From: UBA168 sp011055275
GTDB lineage: Archaea > Thermoproteota > Thermoprotei_A > Marsarchaeales > UBA168
Direction: 5' to 3' (one strand)
DNA length: 64,000 bases
Assembly (NCBI GenBank): GCA_046635845.1
Contig: JAQQXN010000001.1
The translations under genes and the position numbers were made by a program. Below are positions 1 through 8,211 of this stretch, piece after piece; within the stretch, counting starts at the first letter, position 1, and each line of letters starts with the position of its first letter. Under the pieces are notes generated by a model. It was not told the DNA's origin. It searched no databases and saw nothing but the letters and a program-made list of their open reading frames with translations.

Positions 1-1
1 A

Positions 2-64
2 AAGGAGAGGTTCCCGGAGGCCCCAACGCTGGGAGCCGCCGAGGCCGACAAAGAAGCCAAGTGA
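2..64 (+). CDS. C-terminal fragment of an unidentified protein, cut by the window edge
   Basis: An open frame enters from the left edge and runs 20 codons to a TGA at 62-64; the visible tail ends in ADKEAK. It is alanine- and charge-rich, as flexible C-terminal tails often are. Nothing identifies the family. It points toward the convergent tRNA-Leu gene. It could be a chance open frame. Confidence 0.35.
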   Translation, partial: KERFPEAPTLGAAEADKEAK

Positions 65-94
65 TTTTTTACAAGGTCCTGTTGAGGATTTTTA

Positions 95-195
95 TGCGGG
101 AGGTGGGGTTTGAACCCACGCAGCCAACGGCGCCGGAGGTCTGACGCCCTAGCGACCTCAGTCCGGCCCCTTTGACCATGCTCGGGCACTCCCGC
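95..195 (-). tRNA. tRNA-Leu (anticodon GAG) with a canonical-position intron
   Basis: On the minus strand the acceptor arms GCGGGAG and CTCCCGC pair, and there is a long leucine-type variable arm and a GGGTTCAAACCCC T arm. The anticodon stem strands CCGGA and TCCGG are separated by the loop CTGAGG plus about 17 extra bases. This fits an intron after position 37 and anticodon GAG. CCA is not encoded. The gene is closely similar to the tRNA-Leu(CAG) gene at 57347-57447, so the two isoacceptors probably arose by duplication. Confidence 0.93.
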
Positions 196-240
196 ATTAT
201 CTTCACAACGAGCGATATTAGGTTTTTCGGTAACCTTTCT

Positions 241-1362
241 TCATGAAGTGAGGCGCCTTCTGAAATCCTCGGAGCGAGCCGCTAGCTCGTCGATATCGGC
301 CTTTGCATCATTGCTTAGGACTTCTTTGCACTCCTTTATGCCATCTGCAAGTCCCGAGGCAAGGGCCGGAGATCTCTTGGCCATCTCGATTATCTTGCGT
401 CTTTCTTTACGATTGAGACCGTTAAGCTCTTTTCCCGTGTGGGCTCCTAAGCATGCAGCAAAGGCCGGCGAGCTCCGTAGAAGCGACTCTAGCTTATCGT
501 CCTTGAGTTCGCGGATTAGGTTGAGGCCTAAGCCGTATGCGGACGAGCAGAAGGCCAACGCCAAGGAGGAGTTAGTTATAAGGGATTGAATGAGAGCTTC
601 TTGTTTTGAGCCGCGATAATTCTTGATATTCTTGGATAGCTGAAGTGCGAGCTTTGAGACAAGCTCATCGTTTCCTGATAACTGCGCGGCAATAGCCGGG
701 AGCGCTGTTGGGTCTTTTGAAATTTCATCGCAGATCGCATCTGCAAGTTCTCCTTTTGCGTTCTTCAGAATAAGTTCTACGGAGCTCAGTTTTGCGGGGG
801 AGTCCAAGCTATTCGAATTCCTTATAGATTGAACAAACGAGCGCCCATAATTGCGCGCGAAGACATGGTTTGATTCGGCAAGCGATATGAGTTTTTGCAG
901 CACGCTCTCCTGAAGGGTAAGTGAGGCAGCTCCTGCGCCATAGGCAAACATCAGCGTCATGCGCTCATTTGAGAGTATTAGCTGGCTCGCGTCATCAAAT
1001 GCATCATCAGTTAGATCGGCGGAGTTGAGCCCTAGCTGGAAGGCAAAGGCAGCCCTTAACTCATCGTTATTGAGGCAATCGATCATGAGGGCTTTTACAT
1101 CGGGACCTGCCCTGGCGAAAGCAGCCCCAAGGTTCAACCTGCGCGCCAATTTTTCGTTGTCCTTGGCCAGTACGAGCAGCCGTTTCTGGACCTCTGAGTC
1201 GAGGTTTGAGAAGCTTTCTGGAGCCCAGCCTATGTTTACTAGCGCGTTAAGCGTATGAGGGTCGCCTTCCAGAGCATCGATCACGCGAAGCTGGTCCTCC
1301 TTGGAAAGCCCGTTGAAATACATGACCTCTCTGAACAGGTTTGTGTTTTCTCCTTTTCCCAT
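241..1362 (-). CDS. Unrecognised alpha-helical tandem-repeat protein
   Basis: 373 residues from the ATG at 1362; the frame stays open upstream, but that stretch is basic and non-repetitive and I take it as non-coding. No enzyme motif is visible. The sequence is built from roughly eight degenerate units of 33-40 residues, each with a leucine-rich helix, a short polar turn, a motif like N..LA..LG or S.ALA..L, and a second helix. Examples start near residues 54, 88, 120, 150, 270, 300 and 325. This is the layout of a HEAT/TPR-like solenoid that would bind a partner protein or RNA. No signal peptide or membrane segment is seen, so it is probably cytoplasmic. It is divergent from the CLC gene and convergent with no partner. 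I do not recognise the family. Confidence 0.7.
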   Translation of the reverse strand: MGKGENTNLFREVMYFNGLSKEDQLRVIDALEGDPHTLNALVNIGWAPESFSNLDSEVQKRLLVLAKDNEKLARRLNLGAAFARAGPDVKALMIDCLNNDELRAAFAFQLGLNSADLTDDAFDDASQLILSNERMTLMFAYGAGAASLTLQESVLQKLISLAESNHVFARNYGRSFVQSIRNSNSLDSPAKLSSVELILKNAKGELADAICDEISKDPTALPAIAAQLSGNDELVSKLALQLSKNIKNYRGSKQEALIQSLITNSSLALAFCSSAYGLGLNLIRELKDDKLESLLRSSPAFAACLGAHTGKELNGLNRKERRKIIEMAKRSPALASGLADGIKECKEVLSNDAKADIDELAARSEDFRRRLTS

Positions 1363-1639
1363 GACCACCGCCTTGAACGGTGCGCTCAAGCGCCAGCGCA
1401 AAAGATAACGTGCGTGCGGCTTTAACCTTGACGGGATTATGATGCGAAGGCTTTTTGATTTATGCGTTAAGGTTGCCTTGAGGATCGTGAGATGGGTTTG
1501 GCACCCACCTCTCACTTCCCTCTATCTTGAGGATGAAATATCGTCAAGCCGCACTGCAACTGTCAAGCTGATCGTGTGCTGAGACGCGCTTGTCTCCCGA
1601 CGATCGCTTTTTTTGGGATCTTTTTGGCAGGTGAATACA

Positions 1640-1647
1640 CTTAATAG
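1640..1647 (+). promoter_or_regulatory. TATA-like box for the CLC gene
   Basis: CTTAATAG is centred 27 nt before the TTG at 1670, the spacing expected for a leaderless archaeal transcript. It is one reason for choosing that TTG over the longer upstream options at 1613 or 1631. Confidence 0.5.
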
Positions 1648-1669
1648 CCTTCCCAATAGGGGAGCAGGG

Positions 1670-3361
1670 TTGAAGAACGAGACTTCAATCTGGCTCCGCA
1701 ACGCCCTGCATAAGTGGATATTCATACCGTTATTCATGGGTAGTGTCATAGGGGTTGTTGAGGCTGCCTTCATCACCTTTTATGACTTGATATGGAGATC
1801 TATATCACCTTACCTTCGCTTTCCGTTCATATTTGTCGTTTTGCCACTGGGCTTTCTGCTTTCCTACCTGATCATGAGATTTGTGGGAAATTCCCTGCCT
1901 GGCTCTAGCACCCACGTAGTACTTAGGAGATTTCACTTTGAAGATGGGGCTGGAGATGCAAAAGAATCTTTGGCATCTCCCATATCTTCAGCTATAACAA
2001 TGGGCTTTGGAGGAAGCGCTGGGCTCGAAGGACCAAGCCTTTCCATAGGAGGATCCATAGCTTATCGGCTTTCCAGGCTATTGGGGGTAAAGGGAAACGA
2101 GATGAGGGTGCTTTTCTTAGCAGGCGCTGGGGCGGCACTGGGGGCTGTACTGAAAGCTCCCCTGACTGGCATACTGTTCGCGATAGAGGTGCCCTATACT
2201 CAGGACATCGAGCACAACGTCTTTCTTCCCGCCATACCGATGGGAGTTGTGGCGTACGGCATATACGTAGCCATAGTTGGGCAAACACCCATATTTGCTC
2301 AGATACGGGGTATAACTTTTCCCTCGCCATTTGAAATGGGGTTTTCGGTACTTGAGGGGTTATTCCTTGGAGGGATAGCTCTTGCGTTCATTTACGTATA
2401 CAAGTACATGGAGAGGATCAACGTAAGTGGCAAAAAGTGGGATTACGTGGCGGTCGTGGTCGGTGGGCTGACTTTAGCAGCCATAGGATGCGTTATGCCT
2501 TTATCCCTCGGCATTGGCTACGGTGTCATATCGGCTTCGCTGCTTTCCGGCGGCCTTTGGAACTATGGAGTCGCGTTCATTCTCATGTTGGTGCTTGCTA
2601 AGATAATTACCACGTCGGTCACGTTGAATGAAGGCGGTAGCGGTGGGCTTTTTATACCCTCCATTTTCATAGGAGCGGTCGCCTCTGTCGGGCTGCTGAA
2701 GGTCTTGGGGCTTCCATTTAGCCCGATCCTAGTTGCCGCTGGCGCAGCGGCCATGGTAGCAGCTACCAACAAAACGTTGCTTGCAGCGGTCGCCTTCGTC
2801 GCGGAGACCATGTCTCCTTACGCCATAATTCCAGCGCTTTTGGCGGGCGCCACGGCATATCTTCTAACTTCAAACAAGGGACTTTATGAGAACCAACTGC
2901 AGTTCTCGCCTGCCAGGACGCACGTGGCATTGATGAGAATAAGCAATAAAGCGAAACTGGAAACTGAAGCAACTCTGAGCGAGATTATGAGGCCTACGAG
3001 GTTTAGGTTGAGCCCAGATGATGACCTCAGTCACGCCATATCGCTCTTCTCGCTATCTGGAGATACAGCCTTGCCCGTGGTAGACCCAACCGGAAAATAT
3101 GTGGGAAGGGTTGAGCTCGAAACGCTTTTGGCCTCCAAGGTCACCAATGTGACGGAACTCATTATAAGAGATAGGCCGCTTTTTGAAGATGAAACCGCCG
3201 GCGTGGCAGTTAATCGCATATTGAGCTCTGGTAAGGGCATAGTTTTCGTCGTTGACAGGGACAGGAAACTCAAGGGAGTGATAAGGACAGCTGACTTGAT
3301 AAGGCATTATTCTAAGGCCCTTTACGCCATGGGCGAAGAGCATGGGAGCAACCCCATATAG
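1670..3361 (+). CDS. CLC-family chloride channel/transporter with C-terminal CBS pair
   Basis: An integral membrane anion channel or Cl-/H+ antiporter of 563 residues. Landmarks are a GxSxP-like segment GNSLPGSSTH (about residues 73-82), GLEGP (118-122) carrying the gating glutamate, GLFIPSIFIGA (326-336), and two CBS domains from about 435 to the end that probably sense nucleotides. The CLC segment GILFAIEV keeps the first but not the second of the paired glutamates found in ClC-ec1; the proton-glutamate position is Val, as in true CLC channels. That suggests uncoupled chloride conduction, but this is inference from alignment by eye. TTG 1670 is chosen because a TATA-like box lies 27 nt upstream; starts at 1631 or 1613 would only add a polar leader. 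It is divergent from the helical-repeat gene. Confidence 0.9.
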   Translation: MKNETSIWLRNALHKWIFIPLFMGSVIGVVEAAFITFYDLIWRSISPYLRFPFIFVVLPLGFLLSYLIMRFVGNSLPGSSTHVVLRRFHFEDGAGDAKESLASPISSAITMGFGGSAGLEGPSLSIGGSIAYRLSRLLGVKGNEMRVLFLAGAGAALGAVLKAPLTGILFAIEVPYTQDIEHNVFLPAIPMGVVAYGIYVAIVGQTPIFAQIRGITFPSPFEMGFSVLEGLFLGGIALAFIYVYKYMERINVSGKKWDYVAVVVGGLTLAAIGCVMPLSLGIGYGVISASLLSGGLWNYGVAFILMLVLAKIITTSVTLNEGGSGGLFIPSIFIGAVASVGLLKVLGLPFSPILVAAGAAAMVAATNKTLLAAVAFVAETMSPYAIIPALLAGATAYLLTSNKGLYENQLQFSPARTHVALMRISNKAKLETEATLSEIMRPTRFRLSPDDDLSHAISLFSLSGDTALPVVDPTGKYVGRVELETLLASKVTNVTELIIRDRPLFEDETAGVAVNRILSSGKGIVFVVDRDRKLKGVIRTADLIRHYSKALYAMGEEHGSNPI

Positions 3362-3516
3362 GTGGTTCTTTCGATAATGCCACCTTCCATCGAGAGATAT
3401 TGTGGTCTTAGCTTGCGTCTTCAGGGCTAGCGTAGTTCAATGCAAAGGTGCTAGGAGGCGCTTGACCTTTTGAATGGTTTAGCTAAAAAGTCTCATCTGA
3501 AATGAGATACGGACAT

Positions 3517-4611
3517 CTATAAGCCCTCTTTTTCGATGGCAGCCAGCTCGTCTCCCTTCCATGTCAGTTTCAGTCTTGGCCTCTTGTTGCCGTAACCATC
3601 CTGGACGACGGCAGTTATTATTAACGGCAATGAGACCATGGGATCGACGTAAGCCGTGGCCCTGGTTGCTTTTTTAGCTATCTTTCCCCAACTGGTAGCC
3701 TCTTCTAATGTGCTACCGCTCAGACCACCCCAGTGAGGGGCATCCGTGGTAAGCTGAAAGGCGTAAAGATGACCACCCGTATCTACGTTGAAGACATATC
3801 CCATCACCACGGAATCGTTTATGAAGTTCTTGGGAACCCCACCAGCTATGTATATGGCGGCCGTATTTTTGTATTTGACAACTATCTGTGTCAGCTCGTA
3901 GTTATCCCTAATGGAGTCTATGTACATCCTGGGTTTGTTGTTGAGCTTTGCCCATCTGTAGTGCGAGGTAAGGCCAATTCCTATGGAGCTATCATTTATG
4001 GCCGGTATGAATATCGGGACTCCTCTCCTTGCGGCTGTGGCCACTATGGATTTTTCATCTTTTAGCTGCTTTCCAAGCAGTTCCATGAACTCCCTGCTCG
4101 AGTATCCCCTTGGTTCTAAGGACGAAGCAAACTCTCCGATCCACGTGTCGGTTTCTATGAACTTTTCCTCGTCTACGAAAGTATCGTATATCCTGTCTAT
4201 GTAAAGGTCCCTAAGTTTGGCATCGTCGCTGTTAGGGCTTCCAATGTAGTGCTTGTAGCCTCTTGCCTGGTAAATGTCCTGGTACATTATCGCGCCCGTG
4301 GAAACTATAACGTCAACGAGACCAAGATCGACCATGGTCCTTATGGTTTCCCTTAATCCTCCTGCTATGAGCGGGCCAGCAAGGCCTAGAAAAATCACCG
4401 GCCTTCTTTTGTCCGATAACATGTTTTCATATACTTCGAGGCATCTTCCCAAGTTTCTCGCTTGAACCGACATATTTTGATAAGCGTGAAGCAGATCCGA
4501 CACGGTCTCGATTGACCTCGGGTCTATGGCCTCAACGGGCTTAGAAAGCAGTTCTTTTTTCAGTTCCCTTTCCTCAGGCGTTAAGTTGGCTACCTCTTTT
4601 ATCTCTACCAT
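3517..4611 (-). CDS. dys: Deoxyhypusine synthase
   Basis: Transfers the butylamine group of spermidine to a lysine of translation factor aIF5A, the first step of hypusine formation; NAD-dependent and cytosolic. At 364 residues the length is normal. Visible family segments are VIFLGLAGPLIAGGLR (Rossmann-like NAD region), VDVIVSTGA, YIAGGVPKNF, and SWGKI near residue 310, whose lysine matches the catalytic lysine of the human enzyme. ATG 4611 is preceded by a TATA-like box 22 nt upstream, so the mRNA is probably leaderless. The aIF5A gene is not in this window. Convergent with the CLC gene across a 155-bp spacer that holds a short inverted repeat near 3486-3502. Confidence 0.95.
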   Translation of the reverse strand: MVEIKEVANLTPEERELKKELLSKPVEAIDPRSIETVSDLLHAYQNMSVQARNLGRCLEVYENMLSDKRRPVIFLGLAGPLIAGGLRETIRTMVDLGLVDVIVSTGAIMYQDIYQARGYKHYIGSPNSDDAKLRDLYIDRIYDTFVDEEKFIETDTWIGEFASSLEPRGYSSREFMELLGKQLKDEKSIVATAARRGVPIFIPAINDSSIGIGLTSHYRWAKLNNKPRMYIDSIRDNYELTQIVVKYKNTAAIYIAGGVPKNFINDSVVMGYVFNVDTGGHLYAFQLTTDAPHWGGLSGSTLEEATSWGKIAKKATRATAYVDPMVSLPLIITAVVQDGYGNKRPRLKLTWKGDELAAIEKEGL

Positions 4612-4628
4612 TTTTTACGCTAGGGCCT

Positions 4629-4637
4629 ACTATAAGC
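4629..4637 (-). promoter_or_regulatory. TATA-like box for dys
   Basis: Read on the minus strand this is GCTTATAGT, centred 22 nt upstream of the dys ATG at 4611. Spacing and sequence fit an archaeal TBP site. Confidence 0.45.
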
Positions 4638-4665
4638 GACTGAAAAAAGTTTATCGCCCCTATTT

Positions 4666-4842
4666 ATGAGGTGCATAAAGCCAAGCCATCCTTACGAGGG
4701 AATTGATGCTGGTGTCGCTTCATTATCACTTTTGACTGATTTTTTTCTGGAAAATCCCCGGCTTCCAATGCAGGGATTTACGGTTGAGTGCAGGCCTTGG
4801 GAGCCCGATTTATTTTCGGGGATATCAAATAATCCCCCTTAG
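4666..4842 (+). CDS. Possible 58-residue small protein
   Basis: An uninterrupted frame from ATG 4666 to TAG 4842 fills most of the 245-bp gap between dys and the next plus-strand gene. It contains two cysteines (residue 3 and mid-chain) and no obvious helix repeats or membrane segment. A perfect 6-bp hairpin, GGGGAT/ATCCCC (about 4817-4837), overlaps its end and could be a transcription stop or processing signal. There is no recognisable homology. It may be a chance ORF; the argument for it is that a leaderless-compatible ATG and nearly full use of the gap coincide. Confidence 0.3.
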   Translation: MRCIKPSHPYEGIDAGVASLSLLTDFFLENPRLPMQGFTVECRPWEPDLFSGISNNPP

Positions 4843-4857
4843 CGGCTTAGACTTGAA

Positions 4858-5340
4858 ATGGCTACAGAATTCCTGATCTTGGCTGGCTTGTCGCCTTATG
4901 TCATATCCGGTCTATATGTGGCTGCTGGTGTTGTGCCCATAATAATCTATTTCATGGAAGTCCACAAAAAGAGCAAGATATCCGTGTCCAGGATCGATGA
5001 TGCGGAAAGCGTCGAGCCAGCTCAGGGAAAGGTCGTCCAGCTTTCCAAAGACAGCATAATCGAAGAGCTTGGAGAGCTGAAAAAGGAGATCAGGGGAGAA
5101 AAGGAAGCGAAGGGGGAAGGTGTGGCCATGTTTACGGTGTCAACGCAGGGCAATTACGTGACCATGAGCGCCAGCATCCCTCAGGCGGATGACCTACCGG
5201 AGGGCGTCACACTGGAGCACGGCGTAGGGTCCGAGAGCTCTCAGCTTAGCACTGTTTTGGAAGGAGGCGTGATCGCCACAATGGATGATGGAAGCCCAAG
5301 CTTTATAATCAGGGCTAAGGCCACGAGGGATCATTCTTGA
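4858..5340 (+). CDS. Small membrane-anchored protein of unknown function
   Basis: 160 residues. One hydrophobic segment (about residues 7-33) is followed by a basic stretch (HKKSK), then a charged region likely helical (about 65-85) and a beta-rich C-terminal domain with repeated V/T alternation. This reads as a single-pass membrane protein with a cytoplasmic domain. Its stop overlaps the TTG start of the Nramp-like transporter (TTGA), so the two are translationally coupled and the protein may be an accessory subunit. I do not recognise the family. Confidence 0.7.
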   Translation: MATEFLILAGLSPYVISGLYVAAGVVPIIIYFMEVHKKSKISVSRIDDAESVEPAQGKVVQLSKDSIIEELGELKKEIRGEKEAKGEGVAMFTVSTQGNYVTMSASIPQADDLPEGVTLEHGVGSESSQLSTVLEGGVIATMDDGSPSFIIRAKATRDHS

Positions 5341-6485
5341 GCCGGTTGAGGGAAGCGGCACCGGGCCTTATTGAAGGCCTTTCATCGGTTGAGGCATCCA
5401 TGATAGGAACATACGCCTACATATTCGGAGCTAATGGCACGTCGCTCCTTTGGGCGGTGTTGCTGCCATTCATCCTTTGGCCTTTCATAGAGTACGCTGC
5501 TTCCGTCATTGGAAGCGAGGATCACGTGACCTTTCTCGAGGTGATAAGGAGGCGGTTTGGTGACGTTCCCGCGGCTATCTCTGCTTTATCGCTTATGGCC
5601 AGCAACGTTTCCGCGATGGTGGTTGAGGTTACGGCTGCCTCTCTCGCCATTTCGATGCTTTTTCAAGCAAGGTGGCCGCTTTTTATACCGGTTTCGATGG
5701 CTATACTTTTCTTGGCGCCAAGCGTCACGGGAAAGCGTTGGACCGCGGTCATATTGGCTGGTTCGCTTCCCATGCTCGCGTTTCCCGCTGCCGCGGTGCT
5801 TTACGTATTGCATGGTTCGGCGGCGCGGACGGTGGCCGGCGGAATCTTGGGATTTGGAGCCAAGTTTGACGGAGGGGACGTGGCCGCGTTAATAGGGGCA
5901 ACGGTTGCGCCCGACGCCCTTTTCTTTGCTGAGGAGAGCGGCTACGAGGAAAGGAGCAGCTTCCTCGGGATTGGCGCGGGCGACGTCATAGGATTGATTA
6001 TTTCCCTATCGCTAGCAGTGACCTTCGCTGTGTCCTTCCACGGCAGCTCGCCCACCGATTTGACTGGGATAGCTTCCTCGCTCGTGCCAGTGATGGGCCG
6101 CCTAGCATATGTGGCATTTCCCATAGCGCTCTTTTCTTCCTGCATGACTTCCTTTGCGGTTGCCCTCAAGCCTTGGCTTTCCTCCCTTTCCTTTTTAACG
6201 GGGAGGCCCTTGTCCTCTAAGGATGAGTTCTTACCAGGTACGCTGGGCTTGGTCTTCGGAGGAACTTTCCTGCTCGGTTTTATGGTGAATTGGCATTCTT
6301 TGGCATTCGAGGAGGCGGCATACACGTCTGGCCTCATATCGTCCGTGGGGCTCGTTTTGCCGCTTATCCTTATGAGCTATCTTATAGTTAAAAGAGAAAA
6401 AACGGCCCTAACGGTTAAGGTATTTGGGCCGCTTTACGCTGCGATCATAGTGAGCATCGTAGTACTTGGCTTAATCGTGATTTAA
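5337..6485 (+). CDS. Divergent Nramp-like (APC-superfold) membrane transporter
   Basis: 382 residues with about 10-11 hydrophobic segments. Two places recall the metal-binding unwound helices of Nramp: a TM1-like segment with GANG (residues 31-34) where Nramp has DPGN, and a TM6-like segment GATVAPD (187-193) where Nramp has GATVMPH. The TM3-like piece VVEVTAASLAISMLF also matches the Nramp pattern. The key Asp of DPGN and the Met of MPH are therefore both changed, so the substrate is probably not a typical transition metal; Mg2+ or another solute is possible. Starts at TTG 5337, overlapping the stop of the upstream small membrane protein. Assignment is by motif layout only. Confidence 0.65.
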   Translation: MSRLREAAPGLIEGLSSVEASMIGTYAYIFGANGTSLLWAVLLPFILWPFIEYAASVIGSEDHVTFLEVIRRRFGDVPAAISALSLMASNVSAMVVEVTAASLAISMLFQARWPLFIPVSMAILFLAPSVTGKRWTAVILAGSLPMLAFPAAAVLYVLHGSAARTVAGGILGFGAKFDGGDVAALIGATVAPDALFFAEESGYEERSSFLGIGAGDVIGLIISLSLAVTFAVSFHGSSPTDLTGIASSLVPVMGRLAYVAFPIALFSSCMTSFAVALKPWLSSLSFLTGRPLSSKDEFLPGTLGLVFGGTFLLGFMVNWHSLAFEEAAYTSGLISSVGLVLPLILMSYLIVKREKTALTVKVFGPLYAAIIVSIVVLGLIVI

Positions 6486-6557
6486 GAAGCCAAAAAGCGC
6501 TGGATATAAAACTCACGTGGGCAAAAAATCACAATATAAGGAATGGCGGGGAAAAGC

Positions 6558-6884
6558 TTACTGGATTTTTTCCACCGCGGTCTGTCCCTCTGCAAACTCG
6601 GGAATTATGTTTATCGCTCCCTCTGGGCATGCCGCCACGCAAGCAGCACATCCCAGGCAGGCGGACATGGCATTATGTATTTTTATGGGGACAGCATCTT
6701 TCTTTCCCTCTACTTGCGAGTGGAACGCCTCGACTGCTTCCTTGTTGTCCACATATCCATCAATGGCCTTGCACCACCTCTTGTCCGCGGTGAGTTCGAG
6801 TATTTGAACGGGGCAAACTTGAACGCACTGGCCATTTCCGATGCACTTAGAGTAATCATATACTACGTCTGGTGGCAATTTCAC
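6558..6884 (-). CDS. Dicluster ferredoxin, probably [3Fe-4S][4Fe-4S]
   Basis: A 108-residue soluble electron carrier. The second cluster site is complete: CLGCAACVAACP (C76, C79, C82, C86). The first reads CIGNGQCVQVCP (C14, C20, C24), with Asn at the second cysteine position. In Sulfolobus-type 7Fe ferredoxins this position is Asp and the cluster is [3Fe-4S], so the same is expected here. A central insertion of about 40 residues separates the clusters, as in archaeal zinc ferredoxins. Histidines at residues 55 and 70 lie in it. The N-terminal zinc-binding extension of the Sulfolobus protein is absent. It is a single gene with no redox partner nearby, convergent with the Nramp-like gene. Confidence 0.88.
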   Translation of the reverse strand: MKLPPDVVYDYSKCIGNGQCVQVCPVQILELTADKRWCKAIDGYVDNKEAVEAFHSQVEGKKDAVPIKIHNAMSACLGCAACVAACPEGAINIIPEFAEGQTAVEKIQ

Positions 6885-6991
6885 CGAGAACGTGGAGATC
6901 GAGGGCTTTAAGCGTTGTGATGAATTGAGGTGATTAATTTTCTTATGGTCTTCCAGCGGCGCTTTGGGATAAGCGCTTTTTTGCGCGAGCG

Positions 6992-7960
6992 CTAGGGATC
7001 TTCTGACTTAAAGTGCTCATAGCCTTCTCCTTTAAGCTCCCTTCCATCATACGTTATCTTTCCAGATCCAGGCTTCTTCACCCTTCCTATTACGGTGAAG
7101 CCGAGCTCTCTTAGGGCTTCTCCGGAAACGCGCTCGGGAAATATGGCCGCAAGCTCGTATTCCTCTCCGCCGTAAAACACGAAAGGCAGTGGGTCGATTC
7201 TATTGTCCTTGAAGAAGGCTATAAGGGACTCGTCGGTTGGAATCTTATTGATTTCCACATCTACAGAGTTCAGAGAAGCCAGCTCGTGAAGGGTGAGCGC
7301 AAGGCCATCGCTGCTGTCCATGGAGACCTTCGCACCAAGCCCCACAAGCGCGAGTCCGCTCTTAAGCCTAGCCACGGGGTGCTTGAAGGCCTGAATTGAC
7401 TTTGAGACGATTGGTCCGTTGAGCTTGGTCTTTCCCATCATGGCGGTAAGGCCAAGGGCAACGTATCCGAAAGATCCCGTAATGGCCACGAGGTCTCCTG
7501 AGGTGAGCCTGTTTTTCCGGGGTATGAAGGTACCGCTAACGTGAACTCCAATTCCCGTTACCGCTATGACGCCGTCTTTGGCCTCTCCCGTGTCTCCCCC
7601 TACAAGGGCTCCGCCGTAAGCCCTGGCGGCCTCGCTAAGTCCTCTCTCTATTTGCATCGCGTCATCCTCATCTGTATCCGGCGGCAGTGAGAGGGAGCAC
7701 TGGAAAAGGTAAGGGGAAGCGGCCTTGGCCGCCATGTCAGAAGCTACCGCCGTGATCGCTTTCCATCCCACATCATAGGGCTCAAGGCCTTGTGGCCTAT
7801 CTGTGCTGAATACGAAGGTATCTATTTTGAACGAGAGCAACTCGTTTCCGATCTTAAAGGCCACGGTATCATCGAAGGGGGGAAAGACGCCACTGGGCAT
7901 GTCAATGAACTTCATGAAGTTTTCGATGAGCTTTCTCTCCCCTACCTCTCCGATTTTCAA
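6992..7960 (-). CDS. thiL: Thiamine-monophosphate kinase
   Basis: Phosphorylates thiamine monophosphate to thiamine diphosphate with ATP. It is 322 residues from TTG 7960 and starts KIGEVGERKLIE, the family N-terminus. Further family segments are KIDTFVFSTDRP (DT region), ALVGGDTGEAKDG, GDLVAITGSFGY and MDSSDGLALTL. The frame is open to 8098, but the extra codons are antisense to tRNA-Thr and give the well-known artefact AGFEPATPCL, so they are rejected. A TATA-like box about 26 nt before 7960 (7983-7991, minus strand) supports a leaderless TTG start. No other thiamine gene is adjacent. Confidence 0.94.
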   Translation of the reverse strand: MKIGEVGERKLIENFMKFIDMPSGVFPPFDDTVAFKIGNELLSFKIDTFVFSTDRPQGLEPYDVGWKAITAVASDMAAKAASPYLFQCSLSLPPDTDEDDAMQIERGLSEAARAYGGALVGGDTGEAKDGVIAVTGIGVHVSGTFIPRKNRLTSGDLVAITGSFGYVALGLTAMMGKTKLNGPIVSKSIQAFKHPVARLKSGLALVGLGAKVSMDSSDGLALTLHELASLNSVDVEINKIPTDESLIAFFKDNRIDPLPFVFYGGEEYELAAIFPERVSGEALRELGFTVIGRVKKPGSGKITYDGRELKGEGYEHFKSEDP

Positions 7961-7968
7961 GTCGTAAT

Positions 7969-7991
7969 CTTTAAGCGCACCCTTATTATGA
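7969..7991. promoter_or_regulatory. Interleaved divergent promoters of thiL and tRNA-Thr
   Basis: CTTTAAG (7969-7975) is about 24 nt before tRNA-Thr on the plus strand. TCATAATAA (7991-7983 on the minus strand) is about 27 nt before the thiL TTG. Only 35 bp separate the two transcription units, so TBP/TFB binding for one would compete with the other. Confidence 0.45.
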
Positions 7992-7995
7992 ATTT

Positions 7996-8070
7996 GCCTC
8001 GATAGCTCAGCCCGGTCAGAGCACCTGCCTCGTAAGCAGGGGGTCGCGGGTTCGAAGCCCGCTCGAGGCT
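7996..8070 (+). tRNA. tRNA-Thr (anticodon CGT)
   Basis: The acceptor GCCTCGA pairs with TCGAGGC; the D arm is GCTCAGCCCGGTCAGAGC, the anticodon arm CCTGC-CTCGTAA-GCAGG gives CGT, and the T arm is GCGGGTTCGAAGCCCGC. There is no intron and no encoded CCA. Confidence 0.96.
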
Positions 8071-8211
8071 TTACGAGGCTTCCTGTTATTATTAACATTT
8101 ATTGACCGAGGCCTCTGATTTTATGGTCCGGCGGGCGCGAGCAACTCCCATGGTATTGAGCACGCGAAAAAGCTCTTTCTAAAGCTTTTAAGAGAGGGCT
8201 AGGGTTAATGT

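Noticed and set aside
7961..8098. N-terminal extension of the thiL frame containing AGFEPATPCL
   Set aside because: It is the antisense translation of tRNA-Thr, a well-known annotation artefact. The family N-terminus begins at 7960.
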